NCBI RefSeq assembly: GCF_020025155.1
Contig: NZ_CP073751.1
Span: 372,001-436,000 of the forward strand
Length of the DNA: 64,000 bases
Direction of reading: 5' to 3'
Origin: Halopseudomonas nanhaiensis
GTDB lineage: Bacteria; Pseudomonadota; Gammaproteobacteria; Pseudomonadales; Pseudomonadaceae
How positions within the stretch are numbered: position 1 is the first letter of the stretch; each line of letters opens with the position of its first letter. The notes under the pieces are model-generated. The model made no database searches, was not told where the DNA came from, and saw only the letters and a program-made list of their open reading frames with translations. The translations under genes were made by a program, and so were the position numbers. Below, piece after piece: positions 48,889 through 60,219 of this stretch.

Positions 48889-49926
48889 ATGCGCATTCTT
48901 GGAATAGAAACATCCTGCGATGAGACCGGTGTGGCGCTGTATGACAGCGAGCGAGGCTTGCTGGCGGACGCGTTGTTCAGCCAGATCGATCTGCACCGGA
49001 TATACGGTGGCGTGGTACCCGAGCTGGCGTCGCGGGATCACGTGAAGCGCCTGGTTCCGCTGATGCGCGAAGTGTTCGCGCGGGCTGGCGTGGCCGAAGG
49101 CGATGTCGACGGCGTTGCCTACACGGCCGGTCCCGGGCTGGTTGGCGCACTGCTGGTCGGTGGTGCGTGCGCGAAGGCACTTGCGTTTGGCTGGGGCGTG
49201 CCGGCTCTTGGCGTGCACCACATGGAAGGACACCTGCTTGCGCCAATGCTTGAGGAACGGCCTCCGGCGTTTCCGTTCGTCGCTCTGTTGGTCTCCGGTG
49301 GCCATACGCAGCTGGTACGCGTGGACGGTATCGGTCGTTATCAGCTGCTGGGTGAATCCCTCGATGATGCGGCCGGCGAAGCCTTCGACAAGACCGCCAA
49401 GCTGATGGGGTTACCTTACCCGGGTGGGCCGGAAATCGCCCGGCTGGCGCAATCCGGCGCGCAGGGTCGCTTTGTCTTTCCACGGCCGATGACCGACCGC
49501 CCGGGCCTGGACTTCAGCTTCAGCGGTTTGAAGACATCGGTACTCAACGCGTGGCAGCAGGCGGGGGGACCGGACATGGACCAGCAGACACGGTGCGATA
49601 TTGCACTGGGCTTCGAGCACGCGGTGGTGGAAACGCTGACCATCAAGTGTCGCCGCGCGCTTAAGGCTACCGGGCTCCAACGTCTGGTCATCGCCGGGGG
49701 GGTCAGTGCCAATAGCCGTCTGCGCGCGTCGCTGGAACGAATGGCGATCGGCCTGAAGGGCGAGCTTTTCTATGCCCGGCCAGCGTTCTGTACCGACAAC
49801 GGGGCGATGATCGCCTACGCCGGATGCCAGCGCCTGCTGGCGGGCCAGCGCGACGAGGCCGGCATCGAGGCCCGGGCGCGCTGGCCCATGGAGCAGCTAC
49901 CGCCGATCACACCGGCAGCCGGCTAG
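48889..49926 (+). CDS. tsaD: tRNA N6-threonylcarbamoyladenosine transferase
   Basis: A 345-residue Kae1/Qri7-family protein that transfers threonylcarbamoyl to A37 of ANN-reading tRNAs. The N-terminal [19 protein letters not shown] and the metal-binding HHMEGH are diagnostic, with GGHTQLV and the C-terminal [13 protein letters not shown]. It is divergent from rpsU (193-bp gap) and overlaps convergent plsY by 4 bp. Confidence 0.97.
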   Translation: MRILGIETSCDETGVALYDSERGLLADALFSQIDLHRIYGGVVPELASRDHVKRLVPLMREVFARAGVAEGDVDGVAYTAGPGLVGALLVGGACAKALAFGWGVPALGVHHMEGHLLAPMLEERPPAFPFVALLVSGGHTQLVRVDGIGRYQLLGESLDDAAGEAFDKTAKLMGLPYPGGPEIARLAQSGAQGRFVFPRPMTDRPGLDFSFSGLKTSVLNAWQQAGGPDMDQQTRCDIALGFEHAVVETLTIKCRRALKATGLQRLVIAGGVSANSRLRASLERMAIGLKGELFYARPAFCTDNGAMIAYAGCQRLLAGQRDEAGIEARARWPMEQLPPITPAAG

Positions 49927-50507
49927 CGTCGGAAGTCGTTTTCCGTGCCGCTCAGCAGACGGCCTATATTCAACCGGTGGCGCAGCAGGATCAGTACGAC
50001 CATGAGCATGACTGGCAACAGCAACTCGGGCTGCTGCCACGCGAACCAGGGCAGCAGTCCGGCGCAGGCCGCGAGCGACGCCAGCGAGGCGATGCGCCTG
50101 AACCAGAACGAGGCCAGCCAGAGCACGGCGGCGATAAGCGTTGCCGGCCAGGACAGCATCATCAGTGCGCCCCCGGCAGTGGCGACACCCTTGCCGCCAC
50201 GAAACTGATGGAAAACCGGCAGAATATGGCCGACGATGGCGGCCAGGGCGACCCAGGCCTGCTGTGAGGGTGGGATGTCCAGGTGCGCCGCCAACCATAC
50301 GGCGAAAGCGCCCTTGCCCCAGTCGCCGATGAGTGTCGCAAGGGCCAGCGGCCGATGGCCGAGACGGAGCATGTTGCTGGCACCCGGATTGCGCGAGCCC
50401 GCCTGGCGCGGATCCGGAAGCCGTCCCAGCCTGCTTAGCAGCACGGCGAACGACACCGAACCAAGCAGGTAGGCAGCGCAGATCATGAGGATGAGGTCGG
50501 CAGACAT
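49923..50507 (-). CDS. plsY: Glycerol-3-phosphate acyltransferase (acyl-phosphate dependent)
   Basis: A 194-residue polytopic membrane enzyme for the first acylation in phospholipid synthesis. The loops [13 protein letters not shown] and FRGGKGVAT match the conserved PlsY motifs. It starts 50 bp from the divergent folB and overlaps the tsaD stop on the opposite strand. Confidence 0.95.
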   Translation of the reverse strand: MSADLILMICAAYLLGSVSFAVLLSRLGRLPDPRQAGSRNPGASNMLRLGHRPLALATLIGDWGKGAFAVWLAAHLDIPPSQQAWVALAAIVGHILPVFHQFRGGKGVATAGGALMMLSWPATLIAAVLWLASFWFRRIASLASLAACAGLLPWFAWQQPELLLPVMLMVVLILLRHRLNIGRLLSGTENDFRR

Positions 50508-50557
50508 CGGCTCGGGTCATGGCGAAAACCAGATTGTAGACGAACAGCGGGGCGCGA

Positions 50558-50920
50558 GTGGATCAGGTATTCATCAACGGGTTGGCGGTCGAGTCGGTCA
50601 TTGGCGTGTACGACTGGGAGCGGGTTGCACCGCAGCGGTTGATCGTCGATCTGGAAATGGGCTGGGACATGCGCCGCGCCGCTGCCGACGACGATCTGTC
50701 GGCAACGCTGGACTATGCCGCCATCAGTCAGCGGATCACCGCGTTCGCCCATGACAGCGGGTTCGCTCTGGTGGAAACCTTTGCCGACCGGCTGGCTGCG
50801 CTGATCATGGCCGAGTTCGAGGTGCCGTGGCTGCGGCTGCGCCTGACCAAGCCGGGCGCCGTTCCGGCGGCTCTGGGCGGCGTTGGCGTGCTGATCGAGC
50901 GTGGTCGCAAGCAGCCGTGA
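50558..50920 (+). CDS. folB: Dihydroneopterin aldolase
   Basis: A 120-residue folate pathway enzyme that cleaves or epimerises dihydroneopterin. VFINGLAVESVIGVYDWER and LVETFADRLA are typical. The start is GTG at 50558. It overlaps folK by 4 bp (GTGA), so the two folate genes are coupled. Confidence 0.94.
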   Translation: MDQVFINGLAVESVIGVYDWERVAPQRLIVDLEMGWDMRRAAADDDLSATLDYAAISQRITAFAHDSGFALVETFADRLAALIMAEFEVPWLRLRLTKPGAVPAALGGVGVLIERGRKQP

Positions 50921-51465
50921 CCGTCATCTATCTCGGACTCGGGACCAACGTCGAGCGCGAGCATTATCTGTCTCGCGGCCTGGACGCGCTCGAGCAACTG
51001 CTTGGCCAGCTCGAGTGCTCGCCGGTGTTCGAAAGCGATGCGGTCGGGATGCTTGGCCAGCGCTTTTTCAACATGGTGGTCGGCGCGCAGACGCATCTGA
51101 CCCTTGCCGATCTGAGCGCTGCTCTGAAGGCCATCGAAGCAGCCTGCGGCCGTCGCGAAGGCCGCGTGGCCGGGCGCATCACGCTGGACATCGATGTGCT
51201 GGTCTACGGCGAGTTGAGCGGGACGCATGAGGGCATCGCGCTGCCGCGCGCTGAGGTCCGGCGAAATGCGTTCGTGCTCTGGCCGTTGGCTCTCCTGGCG
51301 CCCACGCTGACCCTGCCGTCGGACTCGGTTGACGTTTCGTGCCTGTGGAACAGCTGGGAGGGCCAGCAGTCATTGTGGCCGGTTGCATTTGCCTGGCGGG
51401 GTAAGCCGCTTACCGATCCCGCACTGATTGAAACGTTTCGTCCCAGACTTAGAACGGTTCGCTAG
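50917..51465 (+). CDS. folK: 2-amino-4-hydroxy-6-hydroxymethyldihydropteridine pyrophosphokinase
   Basis: A 182-residue HPPK. VIYLGLGTNVER at the N-terminus, FFNMVVGAQT and RITLDIDVLVYG (the Mg-binding D-I-D) are recognisable. The start is GTG 50917, overlapping the folB stop; the longer in-frame extension lies inside folB. Its C-terminus is slightly long and variable. It converges on cca with a 6-bp gap. Confidence 0.93.
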   Translation: MTVIYLGLGTNVEREHYLSRGLDALEQLLGQLECSPVFESDAVGMLGQRFFNMVVGAQTHLTLADLSAALKAIEAACGRREGRVAGRITLDIDVLVYGELSGTHEGIALPRAEVRRNAFVLWPLALLAPTLTLPSDSVDVSCLWNSWEGQQSLWPVAFAWRGKPLTDPALIETFRPRLRTVR

Positions 51466-51471
51466 AGTCTG

Positions 51472-52635
51472 CTATTGGCTGAAGTGCTGCTGGTGAGCCT
51501 TCAGCGCCTGGAGTCTCTGGTTCTGCAAGGCCTCGCCGAGTTCTGCGCCGTTCAATCCCTGTTTTAACAACGCGTCCACCCCCACGCCTCTGGCCGTCTC
51601 GACGGCCTGTCGCAGGTAGTGCGTCCCGGCCTGCCCGTCGCTGCGCTGGATGGCCTGGCAGCTGCCCAGAAACTGCTCGAACCGTTCAGGGCGCCGGTAA
51701 ATATCGAAGGCCTTGAACAGCTCGAGCAGCTCGAGCGCGGGCAGGTTCTGCGCCTCGATGCAACACGGTTGGAAGCGGGCGGTCAGCAGCGCCAGGTCCT
51801 GACAGTCGCGTGGCACCTTGAAGCGTCGATTTGCCGCTGCAACGCGTGTCACATCTTCCCGCTGGCAGCGGTCGCCGTCGGAACAGCCTGCCAGATTCTC
51901 CAGCAGACAGGCCCAACGTGCCGGTAGCGGGAGGTCAAGCTCGGCTGCCTTTTTCAGCGTTGCCAGAAGGTCTTCCTCCGGCCGATCACGCTGCAGTTCT
52001 GGAAACACCTGCGGGAGACTGCCGCAATTGCCCAGCGTCTCGAAGAACGCGTCCGGCCGGGCTTCCATCAAAGCTCGGCTGATCTCCTTCCAGCTGCGCT
52101 CCGGTGTCAGTGCCTGCAGTTCACCCGACTCGGCAATGCCGCGCATCATCTGCAGTGTTTCATCGGCGACACGAAAGCCCAGGTCGGCGTAGCGGGCAGC
52201 GAACCGCGCCACGCGCAGCACGCGCAGGGGGTCCTCACCGAAGGCGGGGGAGACATGTCGCAGCAGCCGGCGCTGCAGGTCTGGCTGCCCACCGTAAGGA
52301 TCTATGATGCTGCCGTCGTCGGCCAAGGCCATGGCGTTGATTGTCAGGTCTCGGCGGATAAGATCCTGTTCCAGGGTCACGTCCGGGCTGGTGTGGAAAA
52401 CGAAGCCGCCGTAGCCGCGGCCGCTCTTGCGCTCGGTGCGAGCGAGGGCGTACTCCTCGCCGGTCGCGGGGTCGATGAACACCGGGAAACCCTGGCCGAC
52501 CGGTCGGTATCCGGCTGCGGTCATGTCTTCAGGCGTGGCGCCGACCACCACCCAGTCGCGCTCCGTCACCGGCCGCCCGAGCAGCTGGTCGCGCACCGCT
52601 CCGCCCACGAGATAGCGTTTGAAGGATTCAGTCAT
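51472..52635 (-). CDS. cca: CCA-adding tRNA nucleotidyltransferase
   Basis: A 387-residue class II nucleotidyltransferase that builds or repairs the tRNA CCA end. [12 protein letters not shown] and the ERDWVVVG metal motif lie at the N-terminus, followed by [10 protein letters not shown] and the head-neck domain with [16 protein letters not shown]. The C-terminal part lacks the HD phosphohydrolase motif of E. coli Cca, consistent with its shorter length. Confidence 0.95.
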   Translation of the reverse strand: MTESFKRYLVGGAVRDQLLGRPVTERDWVVVGATPEDMTAAGYRPVGQGFPVFIDPATGEEYALARTERKSGRGYGGFVFHTSPDVTLEQDLIRRDLTINAMALADDGSIIDPYGGQPDLQRRLLRHVSPAFGEDPLRVLRVARFAARYADLGFRVADETLQMMRGIAESGELQALTPERSWKEISRALMEARPDAFFETLGNCGSLPQVFPELQRDRPEEDLLATLKKAAELDLPLPARWACLLENLAGCSDGDRCQREDVTRVAAANRRFKVPRDCQDLALLTARFQPCCIEAQNLPALELLELFKAFDIYRRPERFEQFLGSCQAIQRSDGQAGTHYLRQAVETARGVGVDALLKQGLNGAELGEALQNQRLQALKAHQQHFSQ

Positions 52636-52700
52636 GGCGCGACTTTAAGTGATTTGCCGCGGCCGGACCAGCGTCCGCGCTGGTTCGGCCGCGGGACTGA

Positions 52701-54254
52701 TCAGATCGGCGGGATGTTGAGGTCGAAGCGGGGCAGGCGTCCCTCTTCGCGCGTGGGGCGGGGTGGTATATGCACTTCGTCTACGACCCGTTCACCCTCG
52801 ACGCTTTCCAGATGAATATCGAAGCCCCACAGGCGGTGCAGGTGTTTCATCATTTCCGCCGTCGATTCCCCCAGCGGCTTGCCTTCATGCCGTTGATGGC
52901 GAAGCGTCAGCGAGCGATCGCCGCGGCGGTCGACCTCCCACACCTGGATGTTAGGTTCCCGGTTGCCCAGATTGTATTGCGCTGCCAGATGCTGACGTAC
53001 GGCGCGGTAGCCTTCGTCATCATGAATCGCGGCGATCTCCAGATGGTCCCGGCGATCGTCGTCCACGACAGCAAACAGCTTGAGGTCCCGAATGACCTTC
53101 GGCGAGAGAAACTGCAGGATGAAGCTTTCATCCTTGAAGGTGCGCATGGCGAACTTGATGGTTTCCAGCCAGTCGCTGCCGGCGATGTCCGGGAACCAGC
53201 GGCGATCTTCCTCGGTGGGCTGTTCACAGATCCTGCGAATGTCCTGCATCATCGCGAAGCCCAGCGCGTAGGGGTTGATCCCGCTGTACCACTTGCTGTC
53301 GAAGGGCGGCTGATAGATCACGCTGGTATGGGATTGCAGAAACTCCATCATGAAGCCATCGGTCACCTTGCCCTCATCGTACAGGTGGTTGAGCAGGGTG
53401 TAGTGCCAGAACGTCGCCCAGCCCTCGTTCATCACCTGAGTCTGACGCTGCGGATAGAAATACTGGGCAATCTTGCGCACGATGCGCACGACTTCTCGCT
53501 GCCAGGATTCCAGCAGCGGGGCGTTCTTCTCGATGAAGTACAGCAGGTTCTCCTGGGGCTCGGCCGGGTAGCGTGCCTCTTCATGGTGTTTGCTCTCATG
53601 CGAATGCATGACAGGAATCGTCCGCCACAGATCGTTGACCTGCCGCTGCATGTGTTCCTCGCGCTCGCGCTGCCGGCGGCGCTCCTCTGCGGCAGAGATG
53701 GGGTAGGGGCGCTTGTATCGATCCACCCCGTAGTTCATCAGCGCATGGCAGGAATCGAGCAGATCCTCGACGGCGTCGATGCCATGGCGCTCCTCGCATT
53801 GCATGATGTACTGCTTGGCAAACACCAGGTAGTCGATGATGGCGCTGGCGTCGGTCCAGGTACGAAACAGGTAGTTGCCCTTGAAGAAGGAGTTATGGCC
53901 ATAGCAGGCATGGGCAATCACCAACGCCTGCATGGTCATGGTGTTCTCTTCCATGAGGTAGGCAATGCAGGGATCGGAATTGATGACGATCTCGTAGGCC
54001 AGCCCCATCTGTCCGCGCTTGTAATTCTTTTCGGTATGCAGGAAGTGCTTGCCGTACGACCAGTGGTGATACCCCAGCGGCATGCCTACCGAGGCGTAGG
54101 CGTCCATCATCTGCTCGGCGGTGATCACTTCTATCTGGTTGGGATAGGTGTCCAGGCCGTAGACGTCACGCGCAATGCGTCCGATCTCGCGGTCATACTC
54201 GCGTATCAGATCGAAAGTCCACTCCGAGCCAGTCGATATGGGTTGGCGTGTCAT
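52701..54254 (-). CDS. SpoVR family protein (YcgB-like)
   Basis: A 517-residue cytoplasmic protein of the SpoVR family, conserved but of uncertain biochemical role. Typical segments are [36 protein letters not shown] and [16 protein letters not shown]. It is the last gene of a three-gene unit with YeaH- and PrkA-like genes (4-bp overlap with yeaH), a set linked to stress and stationary-phase adaptation in gammaproteobacteria. Confidence 0.95.
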   Translation of the reverse strand: MTRQPISTGSEWTFDLIREYDREIGRIARDVYGLDTYPNQIEVITAEQMMDAYASVGMPLGYHHWSYGKHFLHTEKNYKRGQMGLAYEIVINSDPCIAYLMEENTMTMQALVIAHACYGHNSFFKGNYLFRTWTDASAIIDYLVFAKQYIMQCEERHGIDAVEDLLDSCHALMNYGVDRYKRPYPISAAEERRRQREREEHMQRQVNDLWRTIPVMHSHESKHHEEARYPAEPQENLLYFIEKNAPLLESWQREVVRIVRKIAQYFYPQRQTQVMNEGWATFWHYTLLNHLYDEGKVTDGFMMEFLQSHTSVIYQPPFDSKWYSGINPYALGFAMMQDIRRICEQPTEEDRRWFPDIAGSDWLETIKFAMRTFKDESFILQFLSPKVIRDLKLFAVVDDDRRDHLEIAAIHDDEGYRAVRQHLAAQYNLGNREPNIQVWEVDRRGDRSLTLRHQRHEGKPLGESTAEMMKHLHRLWGFDIHLESVEGERVVDEVHIPPRPTREEGRLPRFDLNIPPI

Positions 54255-55522
54255 GTGGCCATCCTCTTCTGGAACAGCTTGCGAAACACCGGGTAGATGT
54301 CACCGGCGTCGACGATCTGTTGCTGGGCAAAACTTTCCGGGTAGTGCTCGGCGACCTGTTCGTACTCGTACCAGAGCGCCTGATGCTCGCGCGGGGTGAT
54401 CTCCACATAACAGTAGTACTGCATGGCCGGCATCAGCTGGCGTATCAGCAACTCGCGACAGATCGGTGAGTCATCGTTCCAGTTGTCCCCGTCCGATGCC
54501 TGCGCGCAGTAGATATTCCATTCGTTGGGCGAATACCGTGCCTCGACAATTTCCTGCGTGAGACGCAGGGCGCTGGATACGATGGTTCCACCGGTTTCGC
54601 GCGAGTAGAAGAACTCCTCCTCATCCACTTCCTTGGCGCTGGTGTGGTGGCGGATGAATACGACCTCGATGCGCTCGTAGTTCCGCCGCAGGAACATGTA
54701 CAGCAGGATGTAGAAACGCTTGGCCAGATCCTTGGTGGCCTGGGTCATCGATCCGGATACATCCATGAGACAGAACATCACCGCCTTGGAGCTGGGGTTG
54801 GGCTGCTTGGTGATCAGGTTGTAGCGCAGATCAAAGGTATCCAGAAACGGGATGCGATCGATGCGGCGCCGAAGCTGCTCGATCTCTTCTTCGAGGGTAC
54901 GGATGTCGGTCAGGTTGTCAGGCTGGTTCTGGCGCAACAGCTCCAGCTCCTGAATGGCCGCGCGCAGACGCGAGCGGCTGCCGCCGGTCAGCGCGATGCG
55001 CCGGGCGTGCGCCGAACGCATCGAGCGCACGATATTGATTCGCGACGGATTGCCCTGTGCGCTGATACCCGCACGAACCGGTTTGAAGGTGTCGGTACCG
55101 GTGATATGGCGCTTGACCAGATTGGGCAGGGCCAGGTCCTCGAACATGAAGTCGAGAAACTCTTCCTGGGTTATCTGGAATACGAACTCGTCGATGCCTT
55201 CGCCGCTGTCGCTCGCTTGCTGACCGCCCTGGCCACCGCCCCCGCCCTGCGGGCGTTCGATCTGATCGCCGGTGGTGAATTCACGATTGCCCGGATGCAC
55301 GCGGGTCTGCCGGCCGCCCTGACCATGGTGGAAAATCGGTTCATCGATATCCCGGCCGGGGATGCTGATCTGCTCGCCGTGCTCTATATCGGTAATCGAG
55401 CGACGTCCAACCGCCTCCTCGACCGCCTTCTTGATATGCGCCTTGTAACGCCGGAGGAATCGCTGCCGATTCACCGTGCTCTTGTTCTTGCCATTGAGGC
55501 GACGATCAATCACGTAACTCAT
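54251..55522 (-). CDS. yeaH: YeaH-family (DUF444) VWA-like protein
   Basis: A 423-residue DUF444 protein. The start at 55522 ([20 protein letters not shown]) is the conserved family start; the upstream extension has no support. A glycine-rich linker near residues 95-110 precedes the core, and MDVSGSM (near residue 250) is a MIDAS-type metal motif of VWA domains. It functions with the PrkA-type kinase encoded upstream; the mechanism is not established. Confidence 0.95.
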   Translation of the reverse strand: MSYVIDRRLNGKNKSTVNRQRFLRRYKAHIKKAVEEAVGRRSITDIEHGEQISIPGRDIDEPIFHHGQGGRQTRVHPGNREFTTGDQIERPQGGGGGQGGQQASDSGEGIDEFVFQITQEEFLDFMFEDLALPNLVKRHITGTDTFKPVRAGISAQGNPSRINIVRSMRSAHARRIALTGGSRSRLRAAIQELELLRQNQPDNLTDIRTLEEEIEQLRRRIDRIPFLDTFDLRYNLITKQPNPSSKAVMFCLMDVSGSMTQATKDLAKRFYILLYMFLRRNYERIEVVFIRHHTSAKEVDEEEFFYSRETGGTIVSSALRLTQEIVEARYSPNEWNIYCAQASDGDNWNDDSPICRELLIRQLMPAMQYYCYVEITPREHQALWYEYEQVAEHYPESFAQQQIVDAGDIYPVFRKLFQKRMAT

Positions 55523-55630
55523 AAACACAAGCCCTCCGGGCTGGGCTGAAGGCTGGGGGCTGGAGCTGAACGACACAGGTCCGTTCCGCATGCCAGCCTT
55601 CCAGCTTCCAGCCTTAAGCGGCTTTTGGTC

Positions 55631-57553
55631 TTACTGCGCCTTGCGTACGCGCAGATACCATTCCGAAAGCAGGCGGACCTGTTTTTCGGTATAGCCGCGC
55701 TCGACCATCCGGGTGACGAAGTCGCCGTGTTTCTTTTGATCCTCCTTCGAGGCCTTGGCGTTGAAACTGATGACCGGGAGCAGATCCTCGGTATTGGAGA
55801 ACATCTTCTTCTCGATCACCACGCGCAGCTTCTCGTAGGAAAGCCAGCTCGGGTTCTTGCCGTTGTTCTGCGCACGGGCGCGGAGCACGAAGTTGACGAT
55901 CTCGTTGCGGAAGTCCTTGGGGTTGCTGATGCCGGCTGGTTTTTCGATCTTCTCCAGTTCCTCGTTGAGCGCTGCGCGATTGAGAATCTCGCCGGTATCC
56001 GGGTCGCGGTACTCCTGATCCTGGATCCAGAAGTCTGCGTACATCACGTAGCGATCGAAGATGTTCTGCCCGTACTCGCTGTAGGACTCCAGGTACGCGG
56101 TCTGAATCTCCTTGCCGATGAAGTCGACATAGCGCGGCGCGAGATATTCCTTCAGATAACGCAGATAGCGCTCGCTCACCTCATTGGGGAACTGCTCCTG
56201 TTCGATCTGCTGCTCGAGTACGTAGAGCAGGTGCACCGGGTTGGCGGCGACTTCGCTGTGGTCGTAGTTGAACACCTTCGACAGGATCTTGAAGGCAAAG
56301 CGGGTCGACAGGCCATTCATGCCCTCGTCGACCCCAGCCGAATCCCGGTATTCCTGAATTGACTTGGCCTTGGGGTCGGTGTCCTTGAGGTTCTCGCCGT
56401 CGTAGATGCGCATCTTCGAGTAGACATTGGAGTTCTCCGGCTCCTTCAGGCGCGACAGGACGGTGAACTGGGCGAGCATTTTCAGCGTGTCCGGCGCGCA
56501 GTGAGCGTGCGCCAGGGAGCTGTTGGTGAGCAGCTTCTGATAGATCTGGATCTCGTCGCTCACGCGCAGGCAGTACGGCACCTTGACGATGTAGATACGG
56601 TCGATGAAGGCTTCGTTGTTCTTGTTGTTGCGGAAGGTGTGCCACTCCGACTCGTTGGAGTGAGCCAGCAATACGCCGTTGAACGGGATCGCGCCCATGC
56701 CCTCGGTGCTGTTGTAATTGCCCTCCTGGGTAGCTGTCAGCAGCGGATGCAGCACCTTGATCGGCGCCTTGAACATCTCGACGAATTCCATCAGGCCCTG
56801 GTTGGCGCGGCACAGCGCACCGGAATAACTGTAGGCATCCGGATCGTTCTGCGGAAAGTCTTCGAGCTTGCGGATATCCACCTTGCCGACCAGGGCGGAG
56901 ATATCCTGGTTGTTCTCATCACCAGGCTCGGTCTTGGCGATCGCGATCTGCTGGAGGATGGACGGGTAGAGCTTGACCACCCGGAACTTGCTGATGTCGC
57001 CGTTGAACTCGTGCAGCCGCTTGACCGCCCAGGGCGACATGATGCTGTTCACGTAGCGCCGCGGAATGCCGTAGTCCTCCTCCAGAATGGCGCCATCTTC
57101 GGTGGCGTTGAACAGCCCAAGCGGAGACTCGAAGACCGGGGAGTCCTTGATCGCATAAAAGGGGATCTGCTGCATGAGCGCCTTGAGCTTCTCGGCCAGC
57201 GACGACTTGCCGCCACCGACCGGTCCGAGCAGATAGAGAATCTGTTTCTTTTCCTCCAGGCCCTGCGCAGCATGGCGGAAATACGACACGATGTGCTCTA
57301 TCGCATCCTCCATGCCATGGAAGTCGGCAAAGGCCGGGTAGCGTTTGATGACCTTGTTGGAAAAAATGCGCGAGAGCCGAGGGTCGAGCGAGGTGTCGAT
57401 AACCTCTGGTTCGCCGATCGCCATCAGCAGGCGCTCTGCGGCAGAGGCGTATGTCGTTGGGTCGGATTTGCAGAGCTCCAGATACTCCTGCAGGGAATAT
57501 TCTTCCTGCCGGGTAGTCTCGAAGCGGTTCTGGAAATGGCTGAATATGCTCAT
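55631..57553 (-). CDS. prkA: PrkA-type serine protein kinase (YeaG-like)
   Basis: A 640-residue protein with an N-terminal AAA domain (Walker A LLGPVGGGKSSLAEKL near residue 100) and a C-terminal kinase-like domain. The start at 57553 (MSIFSHFQNRFE) gives the family length; the longer frame upstream is unsupported. It is the first gene of the prkA-yeaH-spoVR unit, which in E. coli responds to nitrogen starvation and stationary phase. Confidence 0.96.
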   Translation of the reverse strand: MSIFSHFQNRFETTRQEEYSLQEYLELCKSDPTTYASAAERLLMAIGEPEVIDTSLDPRLSRIFSNKVIKRYPAFADFHGMEDAIEHIVSYFRHAAQGLEEKKQILYLLGPVGGGKSSLAEKLKALMQQIPFYAIKDSPVFESPLGLFNATEDGAILEEDYGIPRRYVNSIMSPWAVKRLHEFNGDISKFRVVKLYPSILQQIAIAKTEPGDENNQDISALVGKVDIRKLEDFPQNDPDAYSYSGALCRANQGLMEFVEMFKAPIKVLHPLLTATQEGNYNSTEGMGAIPFNGVLLAHSNESEWHTFRNNKNNEAFIDRIYIVKVPYCLRVSDEIQIYQKLLTNSSLAHAHCAPDTLKMLAQFTVLSRLKEPENSNVYSKMRIYDGENLKDTDPKAKSIQEYRDSAGVDEGMNGLSTRFAFKILSKVFNYDHSEVAANPVHLLYVLEQQIEQEQFPNEVSERYLRYLKEYLAPRYVDFIGKEIQTAYLESYSEYGQNIFDRYVMYADFWIQDQEYRDPDTGEILNRAALNEELEKIEKPAGISNPKDFRNEIVNFVLRARAQNNGKNPSWLSYEKLRVVIEKKMFSNTEDLLPVISFNAKASKEDQKKHGDFVTRMVERGYTEKQVRLLSEWYLRVRKAQ

Positions 57554-57862
57554 GGCACGACCTCGCTGTTGCCTGGATGAGGTCCGTGGCTCCCGGGCAG
57601 AGGCCCGCCTGACGCTGTACAGGGCGACGGCATATGGTGATGCGTGAATCCCCCAATACCACCTCGAAACGGGCACATCGGGGAGACTGTCGGAGTGACC
57701 GGGTCAGCGAGCTGGCCCCGTGTCCGGCAAGCCTCCTTTTTATCGGAAGCCGGCAGACCGGCCTTCACTTAATGATTTAGCCTTGAGTCCAGAATAGTCC
57801 TTTTGATCGCGGCTGACAGCGGTCTGAGGAAAAAAGTTTTGCGCGGGTTGTGACGGGGGATG
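57554..57862. promoter_or_regulatory. 309-bp intergenic region upstream of prkA
   Basis: It lies between glpE (upstream, same strand) and prkA and must contain the prkA promoter. A GCCGG / CCGGC dyad near 57751-57764 is followed on the minus strand by TTCCGATAAAAAGG, too poor in T for a confident terminator. No ORF with a start signal is seen. Confidence 0.45.
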
Positions 57863-58189
57863 TCAGGAGTCGTTACGCGAGATTTGCGTAGGATAAGCCT
57901 GTCGCCAGAGCTCGAAGCCGCCATCCAGGCTGTACACTTCAGCAAAGCCAAGGCTGGCCAGATACGCAGCGGCAGGCTGACTGGAGTTGCCGTGATAACA
58001 GCACACCACCAGCGGCGTCTGACGTTCGGCGCTGGCGACGAAGCCGGGCAGGCTGTCGTTATCCAGCCTCCGGGCTGTCACGATGTGGCCCGCGTCGAAA
58101 CTCTGCGGATCGCGGATGTCCACCACCGTGGCGCCTCGCTGCATAAGGGCGGCAGCAGTGTCGGGGTCGATGCGTTTGAAGTCACTCAT
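57863..58189 (-). CDS. glpE: Thiosulfate sulfurtransferase GlpE
   Basis: A 108-residue single-domain rhodanese. The active-site loop CCYHGNSS contains the persulfide cysteine, and TVVDIRDPQSFDAGHI is the conserved N-terminal half. The start at 58189 (MSDFKRI) gives the standard length. It overlaps apaH by 8 bp. Confidence 0.95.
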   Translation of the reverse strand: MSDFKRIDPDTAAALMQRGATVVDIRDPQSFDAGHIVTARRLDNDSLPGFVASAERQTPLVVCCYHGNSSQPAAAYLASLGFAEVYSLDGGFELWRQAYPTQISRNDS

Positions 58190-59003
58190 GATTGTCTCCG
58201 CAGCTGCAGGTGTGGCGTTCACCGGTCTCCAGGTTCATCAATGTCAGGCTGTTGCCCCAGACGCAGCCGCTGTCCAGAGCATGTACGCCCGAGACCCCGG
58301 ACACGCCGCCGAGCGCCGCCCAATGACCGAAGACCAGCTGGGTCTGCGGGTCCTTGCGCGGATGGCTGAACCAGGGGGCAAAGCCTTTTGGTGCCGAATC
58401 GACGGACTCCTTGGACTTCAGGTCGAGCGTGCCGTCAGCCTTGCAGAAGCGCATTCGGGTCAGGTAGTTGGTGATGGTTCGCAACCTGTCCATACCCGTC
58501 AGCGACGGCTTCCAGCGCGCCGGCTCATTCCCGTACATCTGGTCGAGAAACTCCCCGCGACGGGCCTCGTCGCGCAGGACCGCTTCGACTTCTGCCGCAC
58601 GCTTGAGTGTCTGCTTGACGGACCAGACCGGCGGCACGCCGGCATGGGTCATCAGGCAGTCGAGGCGCGAATCGTAATGCGCCAGCGGCAGCTGGAACAG
58701 ACTCGCCAGCAACCCTTCCCGGTCCGGCGCCTTCAGGATCGGCAGCAACGTATCGGATTTTCGCAGTACGGCAGCGTCCCGCGACGCAGCGAGCAGGTGC
58801 AGGTCGTGATTGCCGAGCAGCGCTATACAGGCATTGTCGAGCCCCTTGATGAAGCGCAGCGTCTCCAGCGAGTCCGGCCCGCGATTGATCAGATCACCGA
58901 CCGACCACAGCACGTCGCGCGACGGATTGAAATCCACGTCGCTGAGCAGGCATTTGAGTGGCTTCAGGCAACCATGCAGGTCGCCAACGGCATAGGTGGT
59001 CAT
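58182..59003 (-). CDS. apaH: Symmetrical bis(5'-nucleosyl)-tetraphosphatase
   Basis: A 273-residue metallophosphatase that hydrolyses Ap4A and also removes Np4 RNA caps. The phosphoesterase motifs GDLHGCLKPL, VGDLINRGPDS and LLGNHDLH are intact. It is encoded downstream of apaG with a 20-bp gap. Confidence 0.96.
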   Translation of the reverse strand: MTTYAVGDLHGCLKPLKCLLSDVDFNPSRDVLWSVGDLINRGPDSLETLRFIKGLDNACIALLGNHDLHLLAASRDAAVLRKSDTLLPILKAPDREGLLASLFQLPLAHYDSRLDCLMTHAGVPPVWSVKQTLKRAAEVEAVLRDEARRGEFLDQMYGNEPARWKPSLTGMDRLRTITNYLTRMRFCKADGTLDLKSKESVDSAPKGFAPWFSHPRKDPQTQLVFGHWAALGGVSGVSGVHALDSGCVWGNSLTLMNLETGERHTCSCGDNHE

Positions 59004-59023
59004 GCTAAGGCCCTGTGTTCGAT

Positions 59024-59407
59024 TCAGTTCAGAGCGTTGGGCTTGGCCAATCGAAAGAGAGGCACCGGTACCCGGTACTCGTGACCGTCTGCCGCGCGCA
59101 TGCCGTAGCTGCCCTGCATGGTGCCGACCGGTGTTTCGAGCAGGCAGCCGCTGCTGTAGGTGTGGGTTGCGCCGGGTTCGATGACCGGCTGCTCGCCGAC
59201 GACGCCGGGCCCTTCCACCTGCTGAATCTTGTTGTTGCCGTCATGAATCGTCCACTGCCGATCCAGCAGCTGTGTGGCGACCGACCCATCGTTTCGGATA
59301 CTGATGGTATAGGCAAAGGCGAAGCGGTTGGCTTCGGGGTCGGACTGCTCGCGCAGGAAACGAGTCTGCACGCTGATAGCGACAGTATAGGTGCTCGATG
59401 CGGTCAT
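59024..59407 (-). CDS. apaG: ApaG family protein
   Basis: A 127-residue single-domain fibronectin III-like protein. FAYTISIRNDGSVATQLLDRQW, and later GSYGMRAADGHEYRVPVPLFRL, are standard for ApaG. The function is unsettled. It overlaps the ksgA stop by 4 bp in the usual pdxA-ksgA-apaG-apaH order. Confidence 0.95.
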   Translation of the reverse strand: MTASSTYTVAISVQTRFLREQSDPEANRFAFAYTISIRNDGSVATQLLDRQWTIHDGNNKIQQVEGPGVVGEQPVIEPGATHTYSSGCLLETPVGTMQGSYGMRAADGHEYRVPVPLFRLAKPNALN

Positions 59408-60219
59408 GCTGGGCCTCCGTCGGGTGGAGCCTGGCGTGCCAGGCGGTTGGCGAGGCGGACGAAGCCGGCCAGATCAACCTGTTCGGGACGCAGCATCGGA
59501 TCGAGACCCTCCGCGGCGATGCCGTCGGCGTCCAGCAATGGCTTGAGCGTATTGCGCAGGGTCTTGCGTCGCTGGTTGAACGCTTCCCTGACCACGCGCT
59601 CAAGCATCTCCGGCTCGTCCGCCGGGAAGGGCAGCGTGGCATGAGGCGTCAGCCGCACGATCGCCGAGTCGACTTTGGGTGCCGGACTGAAGGCCCCCGG
59701 GCCGACGTCGAACAGATGTTCAACCTGACAATGATACTGAACCATGATTCCCAGCCGGCCGTAGTGAGAGCTCCCCGGCCCGGCAGCGAGGCGTTGAACC
59801 ACCTCCTTCTGCAGCATGAAATGCATGTCTTCGACGCAGTGAGCCTGGTCGAGAAGATGAAACATCAGCGGGGTCGATATGTTGTACGGCAGATTGCCGA
59901 CAATCCGCAGCCGCTGCCCGTCGGCGAGGCTGGCAAAGTCGAACTTCAGTGCATCGCCCTTGTGCAGCGCGAAGTTGCGCAGATGACCGAATCGCGACAG
60001 CAGAATCGGGTGCAGGTCGTGATCCAGCTCCACCACATCCAACCGCGCTCCGCTGGCCAGCAGCCCCTCGGTGATCGCGCCCTGACCCGGACCGATTTCG
60101 ACGACATGCTGGCCTTCGCGTGGTGCGATTGCCCGATGGATGCGATTGATTACGCCGGCGTCGTGCAGAAAGTTCTGGCCGAATCGCTTGCGCGCCCGGT
60201 GTGGAGCGAACTGGCTCAA
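59404..60219 (-). CDS. ksgA: 16S rRNA (adenine1518/1519-N6)-dimethyltransferase
   Basis: A 271-residue rRNA methyltransferase. [12 protein letters not shown], the AdoMet motif [12 protein letters not shown] and the catalytic GNLPYNIS are present. No ATG or GTG fits; the start is TTG at 60219, overlapping the pdxA stop (TTGA) with GGAGGTG six bases upstream. The rare start codon suggests low, pdxA-coupled translation. Confidence 0.95.
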   Translation of the reverse strand: MSQFAPHRARKRFGQNFLHDAGVINRIHRAIAPREGQHVVEIGPGQGAITEGLLASGARLDVVELDHDLHPILLSRFGHLRNFALHKGDALKFDFASLADGQRLRIVGNLPYNISTPLMFHLLDQAHCVEDMHFMLQKEVVQRLAAGPGSSHYGRLGIMVQYHCQVEHLFDVGPGAFSPAPKVDSAIVRLTPHATLPFPADEPEMLERVVREAFNQRRKTLRNTLKPLLDADGIAAEGLDPMLRPEQVDLAGFVRLANRLARQAPPDGGPA